Shown here piece by piece: positions 1-9,928 of a stretch of DNA of 64,000 nt (its first letter is position 1; each line of letters begins with the position of its first letter). This DNA comes from VMDJ01 sp038146785 (GTDB taxonomy: Bacteria > Pseudomonadota > Gammaproteobacteria > Chromatiales > Chromatiaceae). The notes under the pieces were generated by a model, which saw nothing but the letters and a program-made list of their open reading frames with translations, searched no databases and had not been told where the DNA came from. The stretch is taken from NCBI GenBank assembly GCA_038146785.1, contig JAYQSI010000016.1, forward strand, positions 310,001 through 374,000. Direction: 5' to 3'. The position numbers and the translations under genes were made by a program.

Positions 1-448
1 AGCTTTGACCACCAAAACCTGGGTTAACTGACATCAATAGAATCATGTCGATCTTATCGATCACGTAATCAAGGTAAGACAATGGCGTGGCTGGGTTGAA
101 TACCAAGCCGGCTTTACAGCCTTCGCTTTCGATCAACTGCAAGGTGCGGTCGATGTGATCAGACGCTTCTGGGTGGAAGGTGATGTAGGTTGCGCCCGCT
201 TGTGCGAAGTCACCCACGATACGATCCACTGGGCTCACCATAAGATGCACATCAATCGGTGCGGTGATGCCGTGCTTGCGTAATGCATCACAGACCAAAG
301 GACCGATGGTCAGGTTAGGTACATAGTGGTTGTCCATCACGTCGAAGTGAATGATGTCGCAACCTGATGCCAACACGTTGTCACATTCTTCACCGAGTTT
401 GGCGAAGTCTGCAGAAAGGATTGATGGGGCGAGTGCGTAATCAGCCAT
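1..448 (-). CDS. rpe: Ribulose-phosphate 3-epimerase, C-terminally cut by window edge
   Basis: Interconverts ribulose 5-phosphate and xylulose 5-phosphate in the pentose phosphate pathway (cytosolic TIM barrel). Translating the minus strand from the ATG at 448 gives about 149 residues without a stop. They begin MADYALAPSILSADFAKLGE and contain HFDVMDNHYVPNLTIGP, then DVHLMV and MSVNPGFGGQ, which are the metal-binding and phosphate-binding signatures of the family. The C-terminal third lies beyond base 1. Gene identity is clear; nothing unusual is visible in the part present. Confidence 0.95.
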   Translation of the reverse strand, partial: MADYALAPSILSADFAKLGEECDNVLASGCDIIHFDVMDNHYVPNLTIGPLVCDALRKHGITAPIDVHLMVSPVDRIVGDFAQAGATYITFHPEASDHIDRTLQLIESEGCKAGLVFNPATPLSYLDYVIDKIDMILLMSVNPGFGGQS

Positions 449-582
449 GCGTTTGCTCCATGCCGGAATTGTCCGGAAAAATTTGTGTTCTTTTTGCTCA
501 AAAAAGAGCGCTTAATACGTTAAGTCGCGCCACTCTACCGGAAAGCGATCTCTATTACAGCCACCCCCTTTGGGAGATATCT

Positions 583-1353
583 ATGTCACTGAAAACACAT
601 GTTTTTCTTGGTTTGAGCCTTTTTTGTGGTGCGGTTTTCGCTGCGCCAGACTATGCGCGAGAGACGCGTATCGTGAATCAAATCGCCGATGCGATCATGG
701 ACGGTGAGATTGTGCAGCTGAATGATGGCGAGCGCGATTTCATGGGCATCTTCACTGAGAACCAAGCCGATAAGCGCAAAGGTGCGGTGTTGGTATTACA
801 CGGCAAAGGTGCGAATGCTGACTGGATGGATGTGGTGCAACCACTGCGCGTGCGTCTGACCGAAGCCGGTTGGGACACCTTATCGCTACAGTTACCGGTG
901 GAATCGGCTGAAGCACCTGATAGCGCATGGCTGCCTTTGGTAGAACCTGCGGCACAACGCATCGCTGCGGGCATTGTTGAGCTAGAAACCCGCGGTCACG
1001 ATCGCATCATGGTGGTGTCGCACAGCTTTGGCTCACGCATGGCTGCCCATTATTTAGCGCAAGGCGCACCTGACACGGTAAAAGGTTATGTCTCGGTGGG
1101 TATGAGTTTGGATATGAAAAATCCTAACGATGAAAATCTCAGTAACTTGAGCAAGATTGATCTGCCAATGTTGGATCTGTTTGGTTCTCGCGATCTACCC
1201 GGCGTATTACAAAGCAATGCCTTGCGTGCAAAAGCGGCAAGTCATAACAAAGGGTATTCGCAACAAGAGGTCGCTAAGGCGGATCACTTCTTCGCCGGTC
1301 AAAGCGATGACCTGCTAGCGGCGGTGAATGCGTGGTTAGATGCGCAGCCTTAA
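583..1353 (+). CDS. Exported alpha/beta-hydrolase-like protein (DUF3530-like)
   Basis: A 256-residue protein beginning MSLKTHVFLGLSLFCGAVFA, a clear Sec signal peptide cut near AFA-AP. The body has an alpha/beta-hydrolase layout: VLVLHGKGANADW (oxyanion region), a nucleophile-elbow-like VSHSFGSRMA, an acid-bearing LDLFGSRDLPG strand and a late ADHFF histidine. This matches DUF3530-type proteins, whose substrate is unknown. The frame is open further upstream, but ATG 583 is preferred because GGGAGA lies just before it and the signal peptide starts there. It is divergent from rpe and shares a TTAA stop overlap with the convergent SPOR-protein gene. Confidence 0.75.
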   Translation: MSLKTHVFLGLSLFCGAVFAAPDYARETRIVNQIADAIMDGEIVQLNDGERDFMGIFTENQADKRKGAVLVLHGKGANADWMDVVQPLRVRLTEAGWDTLSLQLPVESAEAPDSAWLPLVEPAAQRIAAGIVELETRGHDRIMVVSHSFGSRMAAHYLAQGAPDTVKGYVSVGMSLDMKNPNDENLSNLSKIDLPMLDLFGSRDLPGVLQSNALRAKAASHNKGYSQQEVAKADHFFAGQSDDLLAAVNAWLDAQP

Positions 1354-1919
1354 CGCGAGATTTTGACAAACATGCCTTTATAGCCACCTTTCTTCAGTTG
1401 GCTTAACAGGCTATTCGCTTTCGACTGCCCAAGGACTGGGGTGGTCGAAACGCGATAACGCACACCGTCATCCAGTGAGGCTTCACTGATGGTTGATTCA
1501 ACACCCAACAAAGCCACCTCGGCTTGAATACGTTCAGCATCGGCACGTTTAGTTAATGAGGCGATCTGCACCACGAAACGCGAGGTCGCATCGGTATCGC
1601 GCGATGCACGTAACTCAAACTTTTCATCAGGCACCACCACTTCACGCTGACTTAAGTCTTTAAAGAAGGTGAAGCGGGTTTCAGGTTTTTCAGGCTGGAT
1701 CTTTTTTGGCGGGCCAACCGGCTTAGCGACTTCGCGCGGTTTACGCTCAGGCTCAGCACCTACCCACTCTGGCGCATTCGCCGGTGGTTGCATCTTTAGC
1801 CAGAACAAACCCATCACAAACACACCCAACAAAAACGCGACCGCTGCCCAAACGAAGGGAGAGGATGTTTTTTTCGCCGGTGCGCGGCGAGGTGAGACGT
1901 GTTTGTAATCGCGTGGCAT
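1350..1919 (-). CDS. SPOR-domain cell division protein, FtsN-like
   Basis: A 189-residue bitopic protein. A short basic cytoplasmic N-terminus (MPRDYKHVSPRRAPAKK) is followed by one transmembrane helix (about residues 22-44, FVWAAVAFLLGVFVMGLF), then a Pro/Lys-rich periplasmic linker and a C-terminal SPOR domain (about 112-188) beginning RFVVQIASL. SPOR domains bind denuded septal peptidoglycan. It starts 3 bases after argS; the argS-ftsN pairing is also seen in Pseudomonas, which supports FtsN as the role. It is shorter than E. coli FtsN, so I leave the symbol blank. Confidence 0.8.
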   Translation of the reverse strand: MPRDYKHVSPRRAPAKKTSSPFVWAAVAFLLGVFVMGLFWLKMQPPANAPEWVGAEPERKPREVAKPVGPPKKIQPEKPETRFTFFKDLSQREVVVPDEKFELRASRDTDATSRFVVQIASLTKRADAERIQAEVALLGVESTISEASLDDGVRYRVSTTPVLGQSKANSLLSQLKKGGYKGMFVKISR

Positions 1920-1922
1920 GCC

Positions 1923-3683
1923 TTACATTTTTTCAGGTGCGCTGATACCAATCAGTTTAAGACCATTTAGCAACACTTGTCGGGTTGCGGTGATTAATTT
2001 TAAACGCGCATCGGTCAGATTGCTGTCATCCACCAAGAATTGATGCGCGTTGTAATAACTGTGTAACTCATTTGCCAGTTCACGCAGATAGTGCGTGAGC
2101 TGATGTGGCTCTGAGTTGATTGCCGCGTTTTGCAGCACCTCAGGATAACGCGCCAAGGTTTTCATCATGCTTTGTTCGTGCGATTCACTGAGCAACTCAA
2201 GGTTGGTGTTGCCATCGCTGAGCTGCGTGTTCACACCCTTTTCACTCGCCTGACGGAACACCGAACAGATACGCGCATGTGCGTATTGCACGTAGTAAAC
2301 CGGGTTCTCATTGGATTGTGAGCGTGCAAGATCTAAATCGAAATCCAGATGCTGTTCGCACTTACGCATGATGTAGAAGAAACGTGCCGCATCGGTGCCG
2401 ACATCTTTACGTAGCTCGCGCAAGGTGACGAACTCACCTGAACGGGTCGACATCTGTTTACGCTCACCACCTTCATACAAGATCGCAAACTGAACTAACA
2501 ACACATCGAGTTGCTCTGGGTTGCCACCCATCGCTTGAATCGCCGCTTTCACACGTGGCACATAACCGTGGTGGTCAGCACCCCACACATCAATCACGCG
2601 ATCGTAACCGCGCTCAAACTTTTCTAAGTGATACGCAATGTCAGATGCAAAGTAAGTGGTCTGTCCGTTATCACGCACCACCACGCGATCTTTTTCATCG
2701 CCAAAGTCGGTCGATTTAAACCACCAAGCGCCACCCTTTTCATACAGGTGACCGGCGGCTTTTAACTTTTCGATAATCGCTTCGACTTTGCCTGACTCAA
2801 CCAGTGAGCGCTCGGAATACCAGTTCTCATAACGCACGCCGAACAGGCCTAAGTCATCACGGATGTCATCCAAGATAACGTTCAAGCCAAGATCAAACAC
2901 CTCGCGATAGCCGTCTTTACCCAGCAAGGCTTTCGCACGATCGATCAAGGCATCGATATGTTCTTCTTTATCACCACCCGCAGGTTCATCCGCAGGGATA
3001 TCGGCAAACACTTCGCTGCTCGCAAAGCGAATCGCATCACCTTTGTCGCGGTGTAAGGTCGCAGCGATATCCCACACATAGTCACCTTTGTAACCATTGC
3101 TTGGGAAGGTCAGCTCTTCGCCCGCTAGCTCGAGATAACGCAACCACACCGAGGTGCCGAGGATGTCCATCTGACGACCGGCATCGTTAACGTAGTATTC
3201 ACGATCGACATCAAAGCCAACCGCTTCGAGTAGATCAGCCACAACCGAACCGTAAGCTGCGCCACGACCGTGGCCGACATGCAATGGGCCAGTTGGGTTC
3301 GCCGAGACAAACTCGACTTGCACTTTTTTCTGCTCGCCAATGGTTGAGCGGCCGAACTGCTCGCCTTCACTCAAGATGCGCTCAACGATCGCACTTTGTG
3401 CATCGCTTGCGACACGGAAGTTAATAAAGCCTGGGCCGGCGATCGACACTTCTGAAATGAAATCCGCTGCAGGAATGGCAGCGACTAATTGCTCAGCGAG
3501 CTGACGAGGATTGATACCTGCCGCTTTGCTGTTGACCATCGCGGCATTGGTGGCGAAATCACCGTGCTCAGGATCACGCGCACGCTCGATCACTGGAGGT
3601 CGCACAGCATCCGCTGCCAAAACCCCTTGGTCGACTAACGATTGGAGCGCGCTTTCAACAAGTTGAGCAATTTCGGTTTTCAT
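1923..3683 (-). CDS. argS: Arginyl-tRNA synthetase
   Basis: Charges tRNA-Arg with arginine; class Ia synthetase of 586 residues, the usual length. Visible parts: N-terminal Arg-S domain with ERARDPEHGDFATN, the HIGH-type motif in FVSANPTGPLHVGHGRGA (about 128-145), the KMSTR-like sequence KQMSTRSGEF, and a C-terminal anticodon-binding DALR domain with YAHARICSVFRQ. It lies 66 bases downstream of priA and is followed at 3 bases by the FtsN-like gene, so the last two are probably cotranscribed. Confidence 0.97.
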   Translation of the reverse strand: MKTEIAQLVESALQSLVDQGVLAADAVRPPVIERARDPEHGDFATNAAMVNSKAAGINPRQLAEQLVAAIPAADFISEVSIAGPGFINFRVASDAQSAIVERILSEGEQFGRSTIGEQKKVQVEFVSANPTGPLHVGHGRGAAYGSVVADLLEAVGFDVDREYYVNDAGRQMDILGTSVWLRYLELAGEELTFPSNGYKGDYVWDIAATLHRDKGDAIRFASSEVFADIPADEPAGGDKEEHIDALIDRAKALLGKDGYREVFDLGLNVILDDIRDDLGLFGVRYENWYSERSLVESGKVEAIIEKLKAAGHLYEKGGAWWFKSTDFGDEKDRVVVRDNGQTTYFASDIAYHLEKFERGYDRVIDVWGADHHGYVPRVKAAIQAMGGNPEQLDVLLVQFAILYEGGERKQMSTRSGEFVTLRELRKDVGTDAARFFYIMRKCEQHLDFDLDLARSQSNENPVYYVQYAHARICSVFRQASEKGVNTQLSDGNTNLELLSESHEQSMMKTLARYPEVLQNAAINSEPHQLTHYLRELANELHSYYNAHQFLVDDSNLTDARLKLITATRQVLLNGLKLIGISAPEKM

Positions 3684-3749
3684 GGTGTTTCGCCTAAAAG
3701 AAGGGCGCGAAGCATAACAAACTGCCCATCTGACATCATTAGATAGTGA

Positions 3750-5953
3750 TCAAAAATGATCCGCGGGATCGACATCCAAGCTCCAGCGTACCGAACGGGC
3801 GAGCTTGGTCTCGGCGAGATACACCTCAAGCTGTGACAAAAAGCTGTGCAGCGCTTCGCGCGAGCTCGACTGAATCAGCAGATGGCCACGGTATCGCCCA
3901 ATGCGACGCGTCATCGGTGCCGGCACCGGCCCCCAAAAGCTCACCGACTCATCGGTCTGTGTTTTGCCCCACTGGGTGACCTTGTTCAAAAACTGCATCG
4001 TCGGATCCATCTTATTCGCCTCAGCTCGCAGCAACACTTGATGTGAGATAGGTGGATAGTCCGCCTCAAGTCGTTCTTGCAGCGCCGCTTGGGCGAATGC
4101 CTCGTAACCTTGGTTAACCTAGCGTCTGCAACAACAGATGATCGGGATAGCGCGTTTGAATCAGCACCCGACCTGGCAGCTCACCTCGTCCGGCACGACC
4201 GGCCACCTGCATCAGCAACTGCGCCATACGTTCGGTGGCGCGATAGTCGGCGCTAAACAATCCGCTATCCGCATCGAGCACCACCACCAAGGTCACCTTT
4301 GGAAAGTGATGTCCTTTAGCGAGCATCTGCGTACCAACCAAAATGGCCGCATCCGCTTGATGTACTGAAGCGAGTAGCTTTTCGAGTGCGCCACGCTTTG
4401 CTGCCGCATCACGATCCACGCGCACGAGTGGTATGTCTTTAAAGCGTGCCTGCAATGACTGATCGAGCTGCTCAGTGCCTTGACCTAACGGATGCAAATC
4501 CTGCTCGCCACAGCTTGGGCATTTTTGCGGCAAGGCTTGCTGCGAGCCACAGTGGTGACACCACAAACGATGTGCCGCTTGATGCACTGTTTGACGCGCA
4601 TCACAACGCGGGCAATCGGATGTCCAACCACAGCTATAACAGGCAAGCACAGGTGCAAAACCACGTCGGTTTAAAAACACCATGACTTGCTCGCCTTTGT
4701 TAAGCGTTGCTTGAATTTCATCAATCACTGGCAGTGCCAATCCGTTTTGCACTGGCTGATCACGCAGATCAACCAAGTGCATTGACGGTGGCTTTGAACT
4801 ACCCGCGCGTTGATTCAATAACAGACGCTGATAACGCCCCTGCTCAACATTACGCAAGGATTCTAAAGAAGGTGTTGCAGAGCCCAGTACCACCGGACAT
4901 TTTGCTCGCGATGCGCGCACCACGGCTAAGTCGCGCGCGGAATAACGGAAGCCTTCTTGTTGTTTAAACGAAGGGTCATGTTCTTCATCCACAACAATTA
5001 AGCCAAGATCTGCCATTGGATTAAGAATCAATGAGCGTGTACCCAACACGACACGCGCTAGACCTAAGCGAATGCGCTGCCACGCGATCTCGCGCTCGGT
5101 ATCTTTCATGCCTGAGTGCATCAACAACACACCATCACCGAGACGTTCAGCAAAGCGTTGTTGCAGCTGTGGCGTGAGTGCGATCTCTGGCACCAAGATC
5201 ATCACGTTTTTATCTTGTGCGAGCACTTGCTCTGCTAATCGCAGATACACCTCGGTTTTACCCGAGCCTGTCACGCCTTGTAATAAAAAGGCCGCGTACT
5301 GGTTTAGCTGTTGCGCAACCGCATCAACCGCGACTTGCTGTTCTTCATTCAGCTGATGCGGTGAGCGCTGGGGCACATACTCGCTTTTAATCGGCGCACT
5401 TTCTTTCAGCACCAGATGCTGCGCATCCACCAACTTTTTTATCAGTGCTGTGCCAGCGTGTTGTTTAAGTGTGGTTTGCTCAACGCCGTGATCACCGTGT
5501 GCCGCAATCCATTCAACCAACTCACGTTGTTTATGTGCACGCCCAAGTTGCTCAACAACACCTGCGCACTCGGCAGCTAAAAAATAACGCTGTTCAGCTA
5601 AGGGCAATGGCGCATTGGCTTTACGCAAGCGCAGCGGCAAGGCGGCTGTGACCACCTCGCCCTAAGGGGTGATGGTAGTAACTGGCCGCCCAACGCAGAA
5701 AGGCAAGATGTGTTTGATCTAAAAGTGCTTCTGAATCAATCGGTGGTTCGACATGTTTGAGCTTATCGCTAGCCACATCGGCACTTTGTACATGCTCCAA
5801 CACCACACCGAGCTTTTGCGTACGACCAAACGGCACCAAAACACGCGCGCCCACCGGATAAGCCGCTGCTGTGAAGCGCTGATCAGGCAGGTAATCAAAA
5901 GCTTTGGGCAATGGCACCGGAATGGCCACGCGCAAGTAAGTGGTTTGGGTCAT
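3750..5953 (-). CDS. priA: Primosomal protein N' (PriA helicase), two frameshifts
   Basis: A 3'-5' superfamily 2 DNA helicase that reloads the replisome at stalled forks. The reading frame is broken twice. It runs from ATG 5953 to PLGRGG near 5660, resumes as EVVTAALPLRL to QTLG near 4118, and resumes again as NQGYEAFAQAAL to the end. Dropping one C from the CCC at 5660-5662 and one from CC at 4118-4119 restores 733 codons, essentially the length of E. coli PriA. Visible motifs are Walker A LLQGVTGSGKTEVY, VDEEHD box, LGSATPS, the zinc-binding cysteine pairs CYSCGW..CPRC..CHHCG..CPSCG, and VAGRAGRG. Loss of PriA is severely harmful in studied bacteria, so sequencing error is more likely than inactivation. 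Confidence 0.92.
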
Positions 5954-6068
5954 GCGGCTATTGTACTGATGCTGATCTGAACTCGCGGGGTTTTGTCAGA
6001 TAAGTGTCATTTGAACTCTGCGCTCAGCTGTGACATAAACAGTTAAACCGAAAGTGAGGTTGCCCATC

Positions 6069-6655
6069 ATGTCGGGGTTAAGACAACAATTGTTGAGAAC
6101 CGACGCCTCCGGGATGCCACTTGAGTGGATCGACTACCGGCAGGCCGTCAAGCTACACAGCCTTGATATGGTTGCGTACGACCTCGGCGACCCCATCCTA
6201 ACGATTCGTGGTGGTATCAATAACGAATCGCATCAAAGCAAAATCATCCTTCACTCCATCATCGCCACTCACGGCAACCATCAAAATCGCTACTGCCTCG
6301 ACAAAGGCTACGCACCTCCCGTCTCTAACGAAGCCCTGTTTCAACGCGATGACTTTCACTGCATGTATTGCGGTGATCAGTTCCACAAATCGCAGCTCTC
6401 GCGCGATCACATCATTCCCGTGAGCCAAGAAGGTGAAGACAGTTGGTCCAACCTGATTACCTCGTGCACACGCTGTAATACGCATAAAGCCGGTCGCACA
6501 CCTGAACAAGCTGGCATGCAGTTACTCGCTATCCCTTTATCCCAACCCATGCGGAATATATTTTTCTTCAGGGTCGTAATGTTTTGGCCGATCAAATGGA
6601 ATTCTTACGGGCGCACTTCCCACGTACCAGCCCGTTACGTGATCGACTGAGCTAA
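6069..6655 (+). CDS. HNH endonuclease family protein, frameshifted near its end
   Basis: About 195 residues once one frameshift is repaired. The HNH/zinc core is at about residues 90-145: CMYCGDQF, then LSRDHIIPVSQEGEDSWSNL, then CTRCNTHKAGRTPEQAG. It thus has two CxxC pairs around the DH catalytic dipeptide and the downstream asparagine. After QPMR the written frame drifts. With one missing G near 6551 the protein continues EYIFLQGRNVLADQMEFLRAHF, the usual end of this widespread chromosomal HNH family, and stops at 6655. ATG 6069 is chosen because GAGG sits 9 bases upstream. The natural substrate of this family is unknown, and no methylase or restriction partner is nearby. Confidence 0.8.
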
Positions 6656-6660
6656 ACCTT

Positions 6661-7541
6661 ATGCGCCAAATCTGGCATGACATTGCCCACGCAATTGCAA
6701 AGGCAACCGGCGAACAGTTCATTCCTATAAATACCCAGCCTATTGGCGGCGGCTGCATCAATGAGACGCATATTGTGCACATGGACGGTCAGCATTGGTT
6801 CGTCAAACTGAACAGCGTTGATAAGCTGGATATGTTTGAAGCCGAGATGGAAGGCTTATCGATCTTAAACAGTGCGCACGCAATGCGCGTACCCGAGCCG
6901 TTAACCTGCGGCAGCACTGAAACACATAGCTACCTGATCATGGAAGCGATTACGGCAGGTAGCTCAGCAAAAGCCATGCGTTTAGCCGGCGAGCAATTAG
7001 CCGCATTACATCACTCGACTCAACCACGCTTTGGTCATCAGCGCGATAACTACATTGGCGCCACTGAACAGATCAATACCGTGGAATCTGATTGGCTAAC
7101 CTTTGGCGTGAGCATCGCTTGGGTTATCAATTAAAGCTGGCGCAAGAGAATGGCATAGGCGGTGCCACTATGGCATTAGCAGACCAACTCATCGATGCCT
7201 TGCCGCACTTTCTGAATCATTCGCCAAAGGCCTCATTGCTGCATGGTGATTTATGGGGCGGCAATATGATGACCGATCAGCACGGCATGCCAGTGATATA
7301 CGATCCCGCGATTTATTACGGTGATCGTGAAACCGATCTAGCGATGACCCATTTATTCGGTGGTTTCACCGATGACTTTTATGCTGCTTATCACGCTAAT
7401 TACTCTTTGGATGAAGGCCATGAAGTGCGTCGCACGTTATACAACCTGTATCACATCTTGAATCACTTCAATTTATTTGGCGGCGGCTATGGGCAGCAAG
7501 CACACAGCATGATGCAGCGCTTGCTTAGCGAGGTGCGTTAA
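6661..7541 (+). CDS. Fructosamine kinase family protein (YniA-like), frameshifted
   Basis: Aminoglycoside-phosphotransferase fold; family members phosphorylate ketosamines or ribulosamines to trigger deglycation, or act on small sugars. N-terminal lobe: PIGGGCINETHIV and WFVKLNS (ATP-binding lysine). C-terminal lobe: LLHGDLWGGNMM (catalytic loop, Asp-Asn) and VIYDPAIYYGDRETDLAMT (metal-binding Asp and ADP-site residues). The frame breaks at TTT 7102-7104: adding one T joins DWLTF to WREHRLGYQLKL and gives 293 residues, the normal family length. It starts 5 bases after the repaired HNH stop, suggesting cotranscription, and ends in a TTAA overlap with the convergent sensor gene. Confidence 0.88.
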
Positions 7542-8502
7542 GCACAACCAAACCAAAAGCTATCTGGCTTGGCTAAAAACTCATCGGCACTCATGTAATG
7601 ACTTCCATCACACGAGAAGGTCAGCCCCACCATGCCATTCACGACATTCAATGAACCTGAACGAAGATAGATCGTCTCATCGGCGTTACGCAGTTCAGCT
7701 AATCGTTCAAGCACCTTAGCAACTTTATCCTCTGTCACGGTTGCATCGGATGGATACGGTTTTTTTGGATACGCCAAACATACGGCTGGATTAATAATCT
7801 CATCGAGCACATGTAAACGATAACGATGCGGATCATCATAAAGCCACAAGGTGGCGCGACTGCTGCTGTAATGCAGCTTGGCATGAAAGATACCGCGCTG
7901 CGTGATCAGATCCGTCAGGATGTCATTCACTTCATCGAGTCGCTGATCCATCGCGCTATTCACGCGTGCTTGTTGGAATAAATTCTGACGAATTGCCGGA
8001 TCACCTTTGATCTGACGCCATGCCGATGGCACTTCATCGACCACATCTTGGAGGTTGGCAACACCGACAAGTCATAGTCGGCGGCAACACAGCCAATAAT
8101 CTTTCCTTCATCATCTTTCACTTTATGCAGTGCTGTGACGCAAGGGCGACGATCGTTTTTATCGACATAGATAGGCGATAAAACAAACTCATCAGCTTGT
8201 GCAATATTCGCCATGTAAGGGCGCACAGAAAGCTCTTGTCCACGCTTACTGGTATCGATGTGATCATTTGAGATATTGCTACTGAGCTGACGACCATCAC
8301 AACCGACGGCATAAACCAGCTTACTGTTACCTGCATAGGCGATCGAAACTTTAAGTAGCTTATCGAGTTGATCAATATCACCCCAGAGTGATGAAGACAC
8401 ACTTGCCATGGGTGATAACAATGTCTTGAGGTATTTTGCTAACGCCTGCCGCTCACGCTCAATGCGTTGCTCTAAAGTAATGGTTTCTATTGCGGCGTTC
8501 AT
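7538..8502 (-). CDS. PDC/Cache sensor-domain protein, frameshifted
   Basis: About 321 residues after adding one base near 8059, which joins DLSVL to DVVDEVPSAW. The N-terminal part (about 20-155) looks like a PDC/Cache sensor: VYAVGCDGRQLSSNI, RPYMAN, SPIYVDKNDRRPCVTALHKV and GCVAADYDL follow the order of a dCache/PhoQ-DcuS-CitA ligand domain. There is no signal peptide or membrane helix, so it is predicted cytoplasmic. The C-terminal 165 residues (IFHAKLHYS, LWLYDDPHRYRLHVLDEI) match no output domain I recognise. The start at 8502 follows AGGAGG with a 4-base spacer, and that Shine-Dalgarno lies in a small hairpin. Ligand and partner are unknown. Confidence 0.65.
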
Positions 8503-8520
8503 AAAGCCTCCTCAGGCTTT
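8503..8520 (-). promoter_or_regulatory. Hairpin covering the ribosome-binding site of the PDC-sensor gene
   Basis: On the transcript strand, AAAGCC and GGCUUU pair across a six-base loop UGAGGA, and the stem ends directly at the AUG (8502). The Shine-Dalgarno AGGAGG spans the loop and the 3' arm. A GGA exposed in a hexaloop over the ribosome-binding site is the arrangement used by CsrA/RsmA translational repressors. The pairing is seen; CsrA control is inference. Confidence 0.4.
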
Positions 8521-8571
8521 TTAAGACTTTTGGTTATCGGTTTGTTTGTTACGGCTTAAATCCTTAACGGT

Positions 8572-8599
8572 AAAAAAGGCGGATGCCGAAGCATCCGCC
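8572..8599 (-). terminator. Rho-independent terminator of the glnK-amt operon
   Basis: On the minus strand a perfect 9-bp stem (GGCGGATGC / GCATCCGCC) closed by a TTCG tetraloop is followed by six T. It lies 31 bases after the amt stop codon, as expected for the end of the nitrogen operon. Confidence 0.9.
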
Positions 8600-8630
8600 A
8601 AACCCTTCAATCGAGATAGAGGGACTAGAG

Positions 8631-9903
8631 TTAGCCTTTGGTGAACTCTGGGTATGCTTCCATACCGCATTCAGCCAAGTCTGCACCTTCGTACTCTTCT
8701 TCTTCACTGATACGGATACCCATGATCATTTTGATCACCATCCAAACAATGAAGCTAGCGACGAAGACCCAAGCGAAGATGGTGCCTGCACCAATCAACT
8801 GACCCATGAAGGTTGTGCCTGAGTTAGTCAATGGCACTGCCAACAGACCCCACAGACCAACCACACCGTGTACTGAGATCGCACCCACTGGATCATCGAT
8901 CTTCATCTTGTCGAGCAAGGTGATTGAGAACACAACAATCAGACCACCTGCTGCACCAATCAAGGTTGCTTCAAGCGCTGTTGGGGTTGAAGGTTCTGCA
9001 GTGATCGCAACCAAGCCAGCCAATGCACCGTTAAGCGCCATAGTGAGGTCAGCTTTACCGAACAAAGCGCGAGCCAAGATCAGTGCGGCAACCAAGCCAC
9101 CTGCAGCTGCTGCGTTAGTGTTCAAGAACACCATAGCCACTGAGTTAGCGTTAGCGATATCACCCAAGCTTAAGGACTGAACCGCCATTGAAGCCGAACC
9201 AACCCATCCAAAGGATGAACGTACCTAAGGTTGCGAGTGGTAGGTTTGCACCTGGAATCGCGCGAACTTCACCGTTAGGACCGTACTTGCCTTTACGTGC
9301 ACCCAGTAGCAAGACACCGGCTAATGCTGCAGCAGCACCTGCCATGTGAACGATGCCTGAACCTGCGAAGTCAGAGAAGCCGTAGTCAGCAAGTGAGTAC
9401 AGACCAAATACTGAGCCACCGCCCCATGTCCAGTTACCTTCCATTGGATAGATAAAGCCAGTCATCACGACTGCGAACAACAAGAATGCCCATAGCTTCA
9501 TACGCTCAGCAACAGCACCTGAAACAATCGACATTGCCGTTGCAACGAAAACAACCTGGAAGAAGAAGTCAGATGCACTTGAGTACACTGCACCACCACC
9601 AAAGCCATCTTCACGACCTGCCATATCTTTTAGCGCATCAGCAACGAGTGTTTCGCCACCTTCGATGCCATTCAGGAAGTAAGAACCGCCGTACATGATC
9701 GCGTAGCCCATCACCATGTACATGATGCAAGACACCGCAAACAACGCGACGTTCTTTGTCAGAATTTCAGTTGTGTTTTTAGAACGGACCAAACCGGCTT
9801 CTAACATTGAGAAGCCAGCAGCCATCCACATGACCAATGCGCCGCACACCAGGAAGTAAAAGGTGTCCATTGCGTACTGGAGTTCGAAAATATTGTTTTC
9901 CAT
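8631..9903 (-). CDS. amt: Ammonium transporter (Amt/AmtB), frameshifted
   Basis: Inner-membrane trimeric channel that conducts ammonia/ammonium under nitrogen limitation and is gated by P-II. N-terminal MDTFYFLVCGALVMWMAAGF and LEAGLVRSKN, then VHMAGAAAALAG, GWFGFNGGS, VFLNTNAAAAGG and ISVHGVVGLWG follow Amt order, with about 11 membrane helices and an acidic tail (ISEEEEYEGADL). The frame breaks at CCC 9163-9165; removing one C gives GGSVLKLGDIANANSVAM and a total of 423 residues, normal for Amt. It is the last gene of porin-glnK-amt, 25 bases after glnK, and is presumably expressed from the sigma-54 promoter upstream of the porin. Confidence 0.93.
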
Positions 9904-9928
9904 CTTTCGATCCTCTCGGAATTAAGTC

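Noticed and set aside
463..524. Small palindromes (CCGGAATTGTCCGG and CTTAATACGTTAAG) between rpe and the hydrolase-like gene as operators
   Set aside because: Arms are only five bases, no known regulator matches, and chance occurrence is easy.
367..582. Upstream extension of the alpha/beta-hydrolase-like protein
   Set aside because: It overlaps the divergent rpe start and precedes a perfect signal peptide with its own Shine-Dalgarno at 583.
3750..5953. Reading the priA pieces as three separate genes or a decayed pseudogene
   Set aside because: The pieces join at single-base changes and sum to 733 codons, the normal PriA length.
6054..8044. HNH nuclease region considered as a defence island
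   Set aside because: The HNH protein belongs to a common chromosomal family; neighbours are a fructosamine-kinase-like gene and a sensor, with no methylase, helicase, Cas or toxin gene.
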